From the NCBI RefSeq assembly GCF_029872055.1, contig NZ_JARXNQ010000001.1, forward strand, positions 372,001 to 436,000: 64,000 bases of DNA. Reading direction: 5' to 3'. Below, in pieces: positions 33,601-41,747 of the stretch. Source of the DNA: Sulfurimonas sp. C5 (lineage in GTDB: Bacteria; Campylobacterota; Campylobacteria; Campylobacterales; Sulfurimonadaceae). The notes beneath the pieces were generated by a model that was given only the letters and a program-made list of their open reading frames with translations, ran no database searches and was not told the DNA's origin. The position numbers and the translations under genes were made by a program. How positions within the stretch are numbered: the first letter of the stretch is position 1; each line of letters begins with the position of its first letter.

Positions 33601-34419
33601 TTGAATTTAGAAAATTATTTTATATCACAATTTAACAATAAACATATTGGTGATGATGGTGCAGTGATTGGAAAATATGTTTATTCAAAAGATGCTTTTT
33701 TTGAAAATGTCCATTTTAAAAGAGAGTGGCTGAGTTTTTACGATATAGCAAAACGTGCAATGTTGGTAAACATTTCTGATGCTTTTGCTATGGGGGCTAT
33801 CCCAAAATATGCACTTTTAAGTATTGCTATGCCTAAGTCTATGAGCAGAGAGGATATGAAAAATCTTGCAGAAGGCTTTAAAGATATTGCAGCAAAATTT
33901 AATATAGATATTATTGGTGGAGATACGATTAGTAATACAAAACTGGATATTACAATAACGATAATTTCTGAAGTACATAAAATTTTAACGAGAACAGGGA
34001 TTAAAGAAAATTATTTATTTGCTTATACTGGAACTCTTGGAAACTCAGCAAAAGATTTAAAAAAGTTGCTCAATCTCGGTAAAATTCATCAGAAATCTAG
34101 GTTTACAAATATACAATTACGTCATCAGTTTCTTTATAAATCGCTCAAGCATTTAAAAGCGGGAATGGATATTTCTGACGGCTTGTACAGTGATTTGGAA
34201 AAACTTACTGATGCAAATCGTATCGGAATTGAATTTTTTCAAAGAATACCAAAAAGAATTGGTTGTAGCGGTGAAGAGTATGAGATGCTAGTTGCTTTTG
34301 CTCCAAGAGATCGAAAAAAAATACTCAGAATTGCACAACTAACACGTACGAAACTTACTATTTTTGCAAAAGCAGCAAGAAATAGTTACAAAAACAGATG
34401 TAAAGCACATCATTTTTAG
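33601..34419 (+). CDS. thiL: Thiamine-monophosphate kinase
   Basis: ThiL phosphorylates thiamine monophosphate to the diphosphate. The N-terminal IGDDGAVIGKYVYSKDAFFE, the central ISDAFAMGAIPKYALLSIAM and IDIIGGDTISNTKLDITITI segments, and GMDISDGLYSDLEKL follow the family. The 272-residue length is short compared with the about 325 of E. coli. The start is TTG with AGAAG five bases before it. The reading frame ends in the AG of the next ribosome site, so truD is probably coupled to it. Confidence 0.88.
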   Translation: MNLENYFISQFNNKHIGDDGAVIGKYVYSKDAFFENVHFKREWLSFYDIAKRAMLVNISDAFAMGAIPKYALLSIAMPKSMSREDMKNLAEGFKDIAAKFNIDIIGGDTISNTKLDITITIISEVHKILTRTGIKENYLFAYTGTLGNSAKDLKKLLNLGKIHQKSRFTNIQLRHQFLYKSLKHLKAGMDISDGLYSDLEKLTDANRIGIEFFQRIPKRIGCSGEEYEMLVAFAPRDRKKILRIAQLTRTKLTIFAKAARNSYKNRCKAHHF

Positions 34420-34426
34420 GAAAAAT

Positions 34427-35500
34427 ATGGATAGATTTTATTCACTTGCTCACGCAAGTATTGATTTTCATTTTAAACAAAGTGCCAGAGACTTCGTGGT
34501 TGATGAGATCCCATTATATGAGTTTAGTGGAGAAGGGGAGCATTTAGTTTTACATGTAAGAAAGAAAAATCTTTCCACTACAGACATGGTCGGCATTATC
34601 GCTCGTTACCTTGGCATTAAAAACAAAGAGATTGGCTATGCGGGTCTCAAAGATAAAAATGCAATGACAAAGCAGTATATATCTTTACATAAAAAGTATG
34701 AAGAAGCGCTAGATGCATTTAACCATGAATCAATCAAGATACTTTCCAAAACTTACCATAACAATAAAATAAGAGTAGGGCATCTTAAGGGGAACAGATT
34801 TTTCATTCGTCTGAAAAAAGTGAATCCGACAAGTGCTGCAAAAATTGATGAAGCTTTGAAAAATATAGATAAGCAGGGATTGCCTAACTTCTTTGGTTAT
34901 CAACGTTTCGGTAATGACGGGGACAATCATATATTAGGTGAAAAGATTGCAAAAGGGGAAGCAAAAGAGCGTAATCCTAGAGTAAAAAAATTACTTATTA
35001 ATGCATATCAGTCACATCTGTTTAACCTGTGGCTTTCACGCCGTTTAGAGATCAATTCTTTAGTAAGCAGTTTTGGTGTAGATGAATTGGCACCGTTACT
35101 CAATTTACCAAAGCAAGAACTACAAAAAATGAAAGTACAAAAACACCCGTTTAAACTTATTAGTGGTGACTTGATGGAACATTATCCACACGGCAGAGTA
35201 TTTGAGTATGAAGGTGAAGAGCATGACTTGGAGCGTTTTCATACAAGAGATATTAGCGTAACGGGACTATTGTGCGGTAAGCGTGTGAAAAAAGCATCGC
35301 AATTTGCCGGAGATATAGAAAAAGATTTTGATGATGAGCTTAAAGAAGACGGTGCAAGACGTTATGCTTGGGTATATCCTACAGAGATAGAAGGAAAATT
35401 CAATCCTGTCGAAGCTCAGTACGAAATGAATTTTACATTACCAAAAGGCTCTTATGCTACGGTCTTGGTTGAAGAGATTGCAAAGCGTAAGCTCACTTAA
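34427..35500 (+). CDS. truD: tRNA pseudouridine(13) synthase
   Basis: TruD converts U13 of several tRNAs to pseudouridine. The catalytic Asp lies in GYAGLKDKNAMTKQYISLH, and the NFFGYQRFGNDGDNHILGEK segment is typical. The 357-residue protein begins at ATG 34427, which has AGGAAAA directly upstream. An in-frame start at 34364 would add 21 residues that belong to the end of thiL and is rejected. The N-terminus has the expected FHFKQSARDFVVDEIPLYEF. Confidence 0.93.
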   Translation: MDRFYSLAHASIDFHFKQSARDFVVDEIPLYEFSGEGEHLVLHVRKKNLSTTDMVGIIARYLGIKNKEIGYAGLKDKNAMTKQYISLHKKYEEALDAFNHESIKILSKTYHNNKIRVGHLKGNRFFIRLKKVNPTSAAKIDEALKNIDKQGLPNFFGYQRFGNDGDNHILGEKIAKGEAKERNPRVKKLLINAYQSHLFNLWLSRRLEINSLVSSFGVDELAPLLNLPKQELQKMKVQKHPFKLISGDLMEHYPHGRVFEYEGEEHDLERFHTRDISVTGLLCGKRVKKASQFAGDIEKDFDDELKEDGARRYAWVYPTEIEGKFNPVEAQYEMNFTLPKGSYATVLVEEIAKRKLT

Positions 35501-35531
35501 AAACGAAAAAATATAAGGAAATAACAGATAT

Positions 35532-36353
35532 ATGGAAAAAAGACACATTACAAGTTTATTATCTCAAGCATTTGGCAAGTTTGCTTCAAAAGAGTTCCCA
35601 CATTGGTTTCAAAAGATTGTCAACAACTCATATGTAGGGCTTATGGGATTAGATATGACGGAGTTTCATGCTCCAAACACATATAAAAGTCTAAATGCAC
35701 TCTTTACAAGAAAACTAAAAGAGGACAGACACTATTCTTTAGATGCAGAGGATTTTATATCACCATGTGACTCTTGGATCTCTGAACTTGGACACATTGA
35801 CAATGATTATGCCTTGCAAATTAAAGGGATGCGCTATAAAGTGGCAGAGCTTTTAGGGGATAATTTCAGTGATGAAGAGAAAGGGATTGTAGAAGATGGT
35901 GATTTTATAAATTTTTATCTCTCTCCGAAAGATTATCACCGTTACCATATCCCGACAAATCTAAAAGTATTAAAAGCTGTACATATACCAGGGAAGTTTT
36001 ATCCTGTAAACGTACCATCACTAAAAAAACGTTTGAATCTTTTTATTGAAAATGAGAGAGTGGTACTTCTTTGTGAAGCTACAAACGGTAAAAGATTTTA
36101 TATGGTACTTGTGAGTGCTTTAAATGTTGGTGTAATGAAAGTCGATTTTGAACCAAGAATTCAAACTAATGCAAGTGCAACGACTCCTCAAGTATATGAG
36201 TTTGAAAACACCTACTTAAACAAAGGGGATGATTTCGGTTGTTTTGAGATGGGCTCAACGATTGTAATTCTTTCTGAAAAAGATATGTTCAAAGAGATCA
36301 ACCTTGAGATGGACCATCATGTGCAGTATGGGCAAACTATAGCAAAAATATAG
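35532..36353 (+). CDS. psd: Phosphatidylserine decarboxylase proenzyme
   Basis: Psd makes phosphatidylethanolamine. The proenzyme is cut before a serine that becomes the pyruvoyl group. Here the site is MGST with Ser242. Other family landmarks are SPCDSWISELGHI, YLSPKDYHRYHIP and NVGVMKVDFEPRI. The typical motif LGST is changed to MGST, which also occurs in other members. The 273-residue protein matches the length of Campylobacterota Psd. The gene is convergent with the ZIP gene, five bases away. Confidence 0.93.
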   Translation: MEKRHITSLLSQAFGKFASKEFPHWFQKIVNNSYVGLMGLDMTEFHAPNTYKSLNALFTRKLKEDRHYSLDAEDFISPCDSWISELGHIDNDYALQIKGMRYKVAELLGDNFSDEEKGIVEDGDFINFYLSPKDYHRYHIPTNLKVLKAVHIPGKFYPVNVPSLKKRLNLFIENERVVLLCEATNGKRFYMVLVSALNVGVMKVDFEPRIQTNASATTPQVYEFENTYLNKGDDFGCFEMGSTIVILSEKDMFKEINLEMDHHVQYGQTIAKI

Positions 36354-36357
36354 TTGT

Positions 36358-37197
36358 CTACAACACTATTTTAAAAAGTAGTAAACTAAAAGCCATTAAA
36401 CCCATTCCTAGGGCAAGTCCCAAAATAGTAGTGTGTGCATTTCCGTATAATCTTGCTGCCGGTAAAAGTTCATCAAATGAGATGTAGATCATGATCCCGG
36501 CAACTAAGCTAAACGATACTCCAAGAGTGACATCACCCATAAGTGGAAGAAGTAAAAAGAAACCGAGTAATGCCCCAAGGGGTTCGGCAATACCGCTGAG
36601 AAGTGCATAGTAAAATGCCTTTTTCTTATCACCGGTTGCATGATAGATCGGTAATGATACAGCCATCCCTTCAGGAATATTATGAATAGCGATTGCAAGT
36701 GCGATCGGAATTCCCAAAGCCAAGCCGTTTAAAGCAGAAACGAAAGTTGCAAATCCTTCTGGAAAATTGTGAATACCAATTGCAATAGCTGTAAAAATAC
36801 CTGTACGTTTTAATGAGAGTTTTTGAAAATTGTTATCATATTGTTGAAGCTCTTTGAGCTCTGTATCAGTTTTTAATTCGTGAGGATTGACATCATCAGG
36901 AATAATATAGTCTATAAGGGCAGAAAGTACAAAACCTCCAAAGAAAGCAAGTAGAGTAAATACTTCACCTTGAATCTCCCCATATATAGCTGAAAAGTTT
37001 TTTTGTGCCTGTATAAGCAAATCCCCGAAAGAAACATATATCATAACACCGGCAGAAAAGCCCATTCCAATCGAGAGAAACTTATGATTGTTTGTACGTG
37101 AAAAAAAAGCCAAACTTGCACCGATTCCGGTAGATAAACCAGCTAATAAAGTGAGAAAAAATGCTGAGTAAAACAAAGTTGTATCTGCTGTTTCCAT
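36358..37197 (-). CDS. zupT: ZIP-family divalent metal transporter
   Basis: The 279-residue membrane protein has about eight spans with the two ZIP metal-site motifs IHNFPEGFATF and IHNIPEGMAVSLP, plus the family segment GIMIYISFDELLPAARLYG near the C-terminus. A histidine- and acid-rich cytoplasmic loop (about 105-130) is typical. It imports zinc and possibly iron, manganese or cobalt. It is transcribed alone. Confidence 0.9.
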   Translation of the reverse strand: METADTTLFYSAFFLTLLAGLSTGIGASLAFFSRTNNHKFLSIGMGFSAGVMIYVSFGDLLIQAQKNFSAIYGEIQGEVFTLLAFFGGFVLSALIDYIIPDDVNPHELKTDTELKELQQYDNNFQKLSLKRTGIFTAIAIGIHNFPEGFATFVSALNGLALGIPIALAIAIHNIPEGMAVSLPIYHATGDKKKAFYYALLSGIAEPLGALLGFFLLLPLMGDVTLGVSFSLVAGIMIYISFDELLPAARLYGNAHTTILGLALGMGLMAFSLLLFKIVL

Positions 37198-37335
37198 GCT
37201 TTAATCATACAGCGCTTCTTCTTATGTGAAAGTTAAAAAATTTTTGAAAATTTATACCGAAATGAAGAGAAAAATATCAATAACTAACTTATAATTTAAA
37301 CATACCCTTAAATCCTCTTGTTGTATAATAGTAAA

Positions 37336-38370
37336 ATGAAACAATATAAAACACTCATTACGTATCAGCATAATACTTTAGAAGAATCGGATAAAACCTT
37401 AAATCCTATTCTAGATATCATAATGGAAGGGACATGGGACTGGTCTACAAAAACTGGTCATGTAGATAGAAACCCGAGCTGGTACCGCATGCTTGGTTAT
37501 GAGGTGGGAATATTTTTAAAAGATGTTTTTACATGGGAAAATATTATTCATCCTGATGATTATCCAAGGGTAATGCAACATTTTGAAGCTTATATTAGCG
37601 GACAAACCGATAAATATGAAATAGAATACAGATGTAAAAAAGCCGACGGCAGTTATCTGTGGATAGTGGACCGAGGTAAAATTACAGAGTGGAATGATGA
37701 TGGAAGTGTCGCACGGATGATAGGTGCACATGAAAATATTCATGATCGTAAAATGTTTGAATCTGAGCTTCTGAGTAAGAATAAGTTGCTCCAAGAGGGA
37801 AATGCAACACTGCAAGAGCTTCTAGAAGAAAAAAATCTTGAACTACAAAAAGCCAATGAAGAGTTGGAAAAGAAAATTGAAGAGATTGAACGTATTTCAA
37901 GAACGGATGCTTTGACGCAAATAGCCAACAGAAGATGTTTTGAAGAAGAGATAAAGAAAGAAGTTGAACGCGCTAAAAGATATAAACATCCCTTATCTCT
38001 TGCAATGTTTGACATCGATTTTTTTAAAGATGTCAATGATAGATACGGACATATTGTAGGTGATCATATCTTAATTGAGCTAAGTAGTTTAATTGCAAAG
38101 AGTTTACGGGTGCATGACTCTATCGCCAGATGGGGTGGGGAAGAGTTTACTTTACTTCTGCCAAATACATCTTTGAACGTTTCAATTAGTGTGATTGAAA
38201 AACTGAGAAAGCTTATCAAACATACGAATTTTGATCAAAACATATCAATAACTTGTAGTTTTGGTCTTATAGAATATGATAGAGAAGAATCAGTGGAAGA
38301 GTTTTTTAAAAGAGCTGATGATGCCCTCTATAAAGCAAAACATTCAGGCAGAAATACACTGATTTATTAA
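37336..38370 (+). CDS. PAS-domain diguanylate cyclase
   Basis: An N-terminal PAS_3-type domain (ILDIIMEGTWDWSTKTGHVD to MIGAHENIHDRKM, about residues 25-140) is joined by a coiled coil (about 150-190) to a complete GGDEF domain. The active site is RWGGEEFTLLL and an RxxD inhibitory site (RVHD) lies before it. No membrane span is visible, so it senses a cytoplasmic cue. The ATG at 37336 is taken as start; an upstream in-frame TTG at 37318 would add six residues. Confidence 0.88.
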   Translation: MKQYKTLITYQHNTLEESDKTLNPILDIIMEGTWDWSTKTGHVDRNPSWYRMLGYEVGIFLKDVFTWENIIHPDDYPRVMQHFEAYISGQTDKYEIEYRCKKADGSYLWIVDRGKITEWNDDGSVARMIGAHENIHDRKMFESELLSKNKLLQEGNATLQELLEEKNLELQKANEELEKKIEEIERISRTDALTQIANRRCFEEEIKKEVERAKRYKHPLSLAMFDIDFFKDVNDRYGHIVGDHILIELSSLIAKSLRVHDSIARWGGEEFTLLLPNTSLNVSISVIEKLRKLIKHTNFDQNISITCSFGLIEYDREESVEEFFKRADDALYKAKHSGRNTLIY

Positions 38371-38391
38371 GCTTTACAGGAGACAGTGTAC

Positions 38392-39492
38392 TTAGACGTT
38401 AAATCTAAAGTGCATTACATCGCCGTCTTGAACAATGTACTCTTTACCTTCCAAACGCATTTTACCTGCTTCTTTGGCTTTTGCTTCACCACCGCAAGCA
38501 ATATAGTCTTCATAGCTGATAACTTCTGCACGGATGAAACCTTTTTCAAAGTCATTATGAATAGCAGCTGCAGCTCTTGGAGCTGTTGAGTTTTTACGGA
38601 TAGTCCAACTACGTACCTCTTTTACACCTGCTGTGAAATAGCTCATAAGACCAAGTTTGTCAAAACCTTTATGAATAATTTGCTCTAGACCTGATTCAGT
38701 AACACCAAGTTCATCTAAAAACTCTTTTGCTTCTTCATCGTCAAGACCGATCAGTTCCTCTTCAACTTTTGCACATAGTTTGATAAGTTCACAGTTGTTT
38801 TCAGCTGCATGAGCTTTTAGTGCTGTTACATACTCATTGTCTTCTAAAAGACCGTCTTCATCAGTGTTTGCACCGTACATGATCTCTTTATCTGTTAAGA
38901 AACGAAGTTCACGAGCAAGTTGTTGATACTCTTCAGAGTCCGCTTTTTCAAAGTTTCTTGCCAGTTTACCTTCACCAAGATGCTCTAAAAGTTCATTTGC
39001 AACATCTACTATGCCTTGAGCTGATTTATCAGCTTTTGCCTGTTTTTTAAGTCTTTCAATTCTGTTTGAAAGTACTTCGATGTCTGCTAAAATAAGCTCA
39101 CCTTCAATGATCTCAACATCACGAAGCGGATCGATGCTTCCTTCATTATGAACAATGTTTTCATCTTCAAAACATCTTACAATCTGTAAGATAACTTCTG
39201 TTTCACGGATGTTTGAAAGGAATTTGTTTCCTAAACCTTCACCCTGAGAAGCACCTTTTACAAGACCTGCAATATCTACGAAGTCTAAAGTTGAGTATTG
39301 AATTCTCTCAGGATTAACAATTTTTGCTAGTTCTGTCAGTCTCTTATCCGGTACAGGTACAACTGCTTTATTTGGTTCAATCGTACAAAACGGATAGTTA
39401 GCCGCTTCTGCGTTTTGTGCTTTTGTTAAAGCATTGAATGTTGTTGATTTACCTACGTTTGGAAGTCCTACTAAGCCTATTGCTAATCCCAT
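38392..39492 (-). CDS. ychF: Redox-regulated P-loop ATPase YchF
   Basis: YchF is an Obg-type nucleotidase that prefers ATP, and in E. coli it is linked to ribosome function and oxidative stress. G1 reads GLPNVGKSTTFNALT, with FVDIAGLVKGASQGEGLGNKF for G3 and the C-terminal TGS-type domain from about residue 280 (FFTAGVKEVR.. to IVQDGDVMHFRFNV). The 366-residue length and the start MGLAIGLVGLPNVGKS are standard. Confidence 0.96.
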   Translation of the reverse strand: MGLAIGLVGLPNVGKSTTFNALTKAQNAEAANYPFCTIEPNKAVVPVPDKRLTELAKIVNPERIQYSTLDFVDIAGLVKGASQGEGLGNKFLSNIRETEVILQIVRCFEDENIVHNEGSIDPLRDVEIIEGELILADIEVLSNRIERLKKQAKADKSAQGIVDVANELLEHLGEGKLARNFEKADSEEYQQLARELRFLTDKEIMYGANTDEDGLLEDNEYVTALKAHAAENNCELIKLCAKVEEELIGLDDEEAKEFLDELGVTESGLEQIIHKGFDKLGLMSYFTAGVKEVRSWTIRKNSTAPRAAAAIHNDFEKGFIRAEVISYEDYIACGGEAKAKEAGKMRLEGKEYIVQDGDVMHFRFNV

Positions 39493-39587
39493 ATCTAACC
39501 TTTAAAAAACTTTTTGTGGAATTATATCTAAGAAAAGCTAAAATTATAGATGATACAATTTCGGAAAAAATTTTAGAAGGTTTGTCA

Positions 39588-40271
39588 TTGAAATTAAACG
39601 AGAAGAAACTTATTATTTTTGATTTTGACGGTACACTTATCGACAGTGTCCCTGATCTTGCGGCTTCAGTGAATTTTATGCTTAGAAAACTCAATAGAAA
39701 ACTATATAGTGATGATGAGATTAGAGAGTGGGTAGGCAACGGTGCACAAACACTTGTAAAGCGTGCTTTAACGGGAAAAAAAGATTTTCAAGAAGAAGAA
39801 GTAAATAAAAATCTTTATGAGCAGGGACTGCCTATCTTTTTAGAGAGTTACGAAGAAAAACTGTGTGAGCATACTTACCTCTATGAAGGTGTAAAAGAGA
39901 CACTAGAAGACCTCAGACAAAGAGGCTACAAGATGGCGATAGTGACAAACAAACCTTATAAATTTATATTGCCTATATTAGAAGCATTAGGGATAGAAAA
40001 ATATTTTGAACTTTTATTGGGTGCTGACAGTTTAAAAACAAAAAAACCATCCCCGGAACCATTATTGCATGCGATGAATCACTTTGAATGTAACGAAAAA
40101 GAGTGTGTAATGGTAGGAGATTCTAAAAATGACATATTGGCTGCAAATAATGCAAATATGCATTCTATTGCTGTAAGCTATGGATATAACTACGGGGAAG
40201 ATATCTCAAAGCACAATCCAAGTATTGTGATCGAAAATTTCGCAGATCTGATCAAGCATCTGGATGTGTAA
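39588..40271 (+). CDS. gph: Phosphoglycolate phosphatase (HAD superfamily)
   Basis: The HAD signature IIFDFDGTLIDSVPDLAASV is close to the N-terminus, with IVTNKPYKF as motif II and CVMVGDSKNDILAANNA as motifs III and IV. The start is placed at TTG 39588, seven bases after AGAAGG (39575-39580), which gives KLNEKKLIIFDFDG; the longer frame up to 39438 runs antisense to ychF and is not used. The product is 227 residues. It overlaps the following gene by one base. Confidence 0.85.
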   Translation: MKLNEKKLIIFDFDGTLIDSVPDLAASVNFMLRKLNRKLYSDDEIREWVGNGAQTLVKRALTGKKDFQEEEVNKNLYEQGLPIFLESYEEKLCEHTYLYEGVKETLEDLRQRGYKMAIVTNKPYKFILPILEALGIEKYFELLLGADSLKTKKPSPEPLLHAMNHFECNEKECVMVGDSKNDILAANNANMHSIAVSYGYNYGEDISKHNPSIVIENFADLIKHLDV

Positions 40272-41698
40272 TGGATAAAACAAAAAAGATAGCGATTGTA
40301 GGCGGGGGTATTGCTGGGGCATCTGTTGCACTCTATCTTGCACAAACAGGTTTAAATATTACACTGTTTGATAAAGAGAAGTCTCTTGTAAGCGGTCCGC
40401 CTATGTGTCATCTACATGCAGGCGGGAATCTTTATAGAGAAATCGATGACAATCAATGTAAAATGCTTTTAAAACAATCTATTGAACTACTTCGATTTTA
40501 TCCTTATGCTATCGACTTCAGACCGACGGTAATTGCCACACCGACCGTAGATGAATCTTCTCCAGATGAGTTATTGCCACGTCTTAAAATGTTGCAGTAC
40601 GAATATGAAAAGATGATCGAAGAAGATCCGAATAATAAAGTACTTGGAGAGAGTGCAGAGTATTTTAAATGTTATTCAAAAGAAGATGTTTTAGCTCTCA
40701 GAGAACAAGAGAGTGTAAAAAATCCTCATACTTTGGATGAATGGATGATTCCCGTTGTAAACAATATAGAACTTGACAAAATTAAGTATCCGCTTATTAT
40801 AGTTCAAGAGTATGGTCTAAATGTTTTTAGAATATCTGCAAGTGCAACTTTAGGACTTCAAAAATTTGATAATGTATCTGTGAAAAACGAGACTAAAGTT
40901 ATTGATATTAATAAATATGATAACGGCTTTACTATTGCGTATAAACACGATAATCAAGAGTTTTCAGAGGATTTTGACTATCTCATCAATGCTGCAGGGT
41001 TTAGGAGCGGTGAGATTGACGATATGCTTGGAATCAAGCGTGACCGTTTGGTGGAATTTAAAGCTGCATATGTCACAAAATGTGAAAAATATGACACATT
41101 ATGGCCGGAAGTCATTTTCCACGGTAAAAGGGGAACGCCTCAAGGGATGGCACAGTTTACTCCATATCCTGATGGCTATTTTCAACTCCACGGTATGACA
41201 AAAGATATTACACTATTTGATGATGGACTTGTACGCAGTAATGCTTTAAGTGCACAACCGAAACTGGATGATAAGTTTATAAAAAAGATCGACCAAGGGT
41301 GGTGTTTTACCGTAACACAAAGCAGAACCCAAGCGGCAATAGAGCATATGGCCCAGTATATTCCTGCTTTTAAAGATGCAAAAGTGGCTTCAAAGCCCCT
41401 CTATGGTGCACAACAGATACCGGGAGAAGATGCAGATTTAAGAGCTTCGGAGGTCTCGTTTGAAGGGGAAAGATATGCACGATGCGAGATTGTTAAAGCT
41501 TCCTCGATCTTGACAATGGCAGATGCAATCGTACAAAAGCTGATCGGACTTGGATTTGTAGATAGCTCTTTTTACGGACAACGCGATTTCTCAACAGCCG
41601 AACAAATAAAAAAAGAGGAAATTGATATATACGCAGAGAAAACGTGTCAAGAGCGTGAGTATCCATCTTCACTCGCTTTTGTAAACAAATCTTATTAA
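40271..41698 (+). CDS. FAD-dependent oxidoreductase (DAO-like), substrate unknown
   Basis: A GxGxxG dinucleotide fold opens the protein (IAIVGGGIAGASVALYLAQT), followed by a region typical of D-amino-acid oxidase-type enzymes. Other recognisable parts are MCHLHAGGNLYREI and AAGFRSGEIDDMLGI. Candidate roles include oxidation of an amino acid or a small reduced compound; the substrate is not clear from the sequence. The 475-residue protein is translationally coupled to gph by overlapping start and stop codons. Confidence 0.7.
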   Translation: MDKTKKIAIVGGGIAGASVALYLAQTGLNITLFDKEKSLVSGPPMCHLHAGGNLYREIDDNQCKMLLKQSIELLRFYPYAIDFRPTVIATPTVDESSPDELLPRLKMLQYEYEKMIEEDPNNKVLGESAEYFKCYSKEDVLALREQESVKNPHTLDEWMIPVVNNIELDKIKYPLIIVQEYGLNVFRISASATLGLQKFDNVSVKNETKVIDINKYDNGFTIAYKHDNQEFSEDFDYLINAAGFRSGEIDDMLGIKRDRLVEFKAAYVTKCEKYDTLWPEVIFHGKRGTPQGMAQFTPYPDGYFQLHGMTKDITLFDDGLVRSNALSAQPKLDDKFIKKIDQGWCFTVTQSRTQAAIEHMAQYIPAFKDAKVASKPLYGAQQIPGEDADLRASEVSFEGERYARCEIVKASSILTMADAIVQKLIGLGFVDSSFYGQRDFSTAEQIKKEEIDIYAEKTCQEREYPSSLAFVNKSY

Positions 41699-41706
41699 AT
41701 TCATAG

Positions 41707-41712
41707 TATAAT
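41707..41712 (+). promoter_or_regulatory. Putative -10 element of ppsA
   Basis: TATAAT lies 35 bases before the ppsA ATG at 41748, in the gap after the FAD oxidoreductase gene. The upstream -35 region lies inside the previous gene and is weak. GGTGGG at 41737-41742 is a strong ribosome site. Confidence 0.45.
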
Positions 41713-41747
41713 GACCTATTATTTCTTAATAGAATTGGTGGGTTATT

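Noticed and set aside
34364-34426. Longer truD start at 34364
   Set aside because: It lies inside the end of thiL; ATG 34427 has a strong AGGA site.
36341-36375. Possible terminator between psd and the ZIP gene
   Set aside because: The inverted repeat around ATAGTTGT and ACAACACTAT is imperfect and has no clear T-run.
39438-39587. N-terminal extension of gph up to 39438
   Set aside because: It is antisense to ychF and lacks a ribosome site; the TTG at 39588 has AGAAGG at correct spacing.
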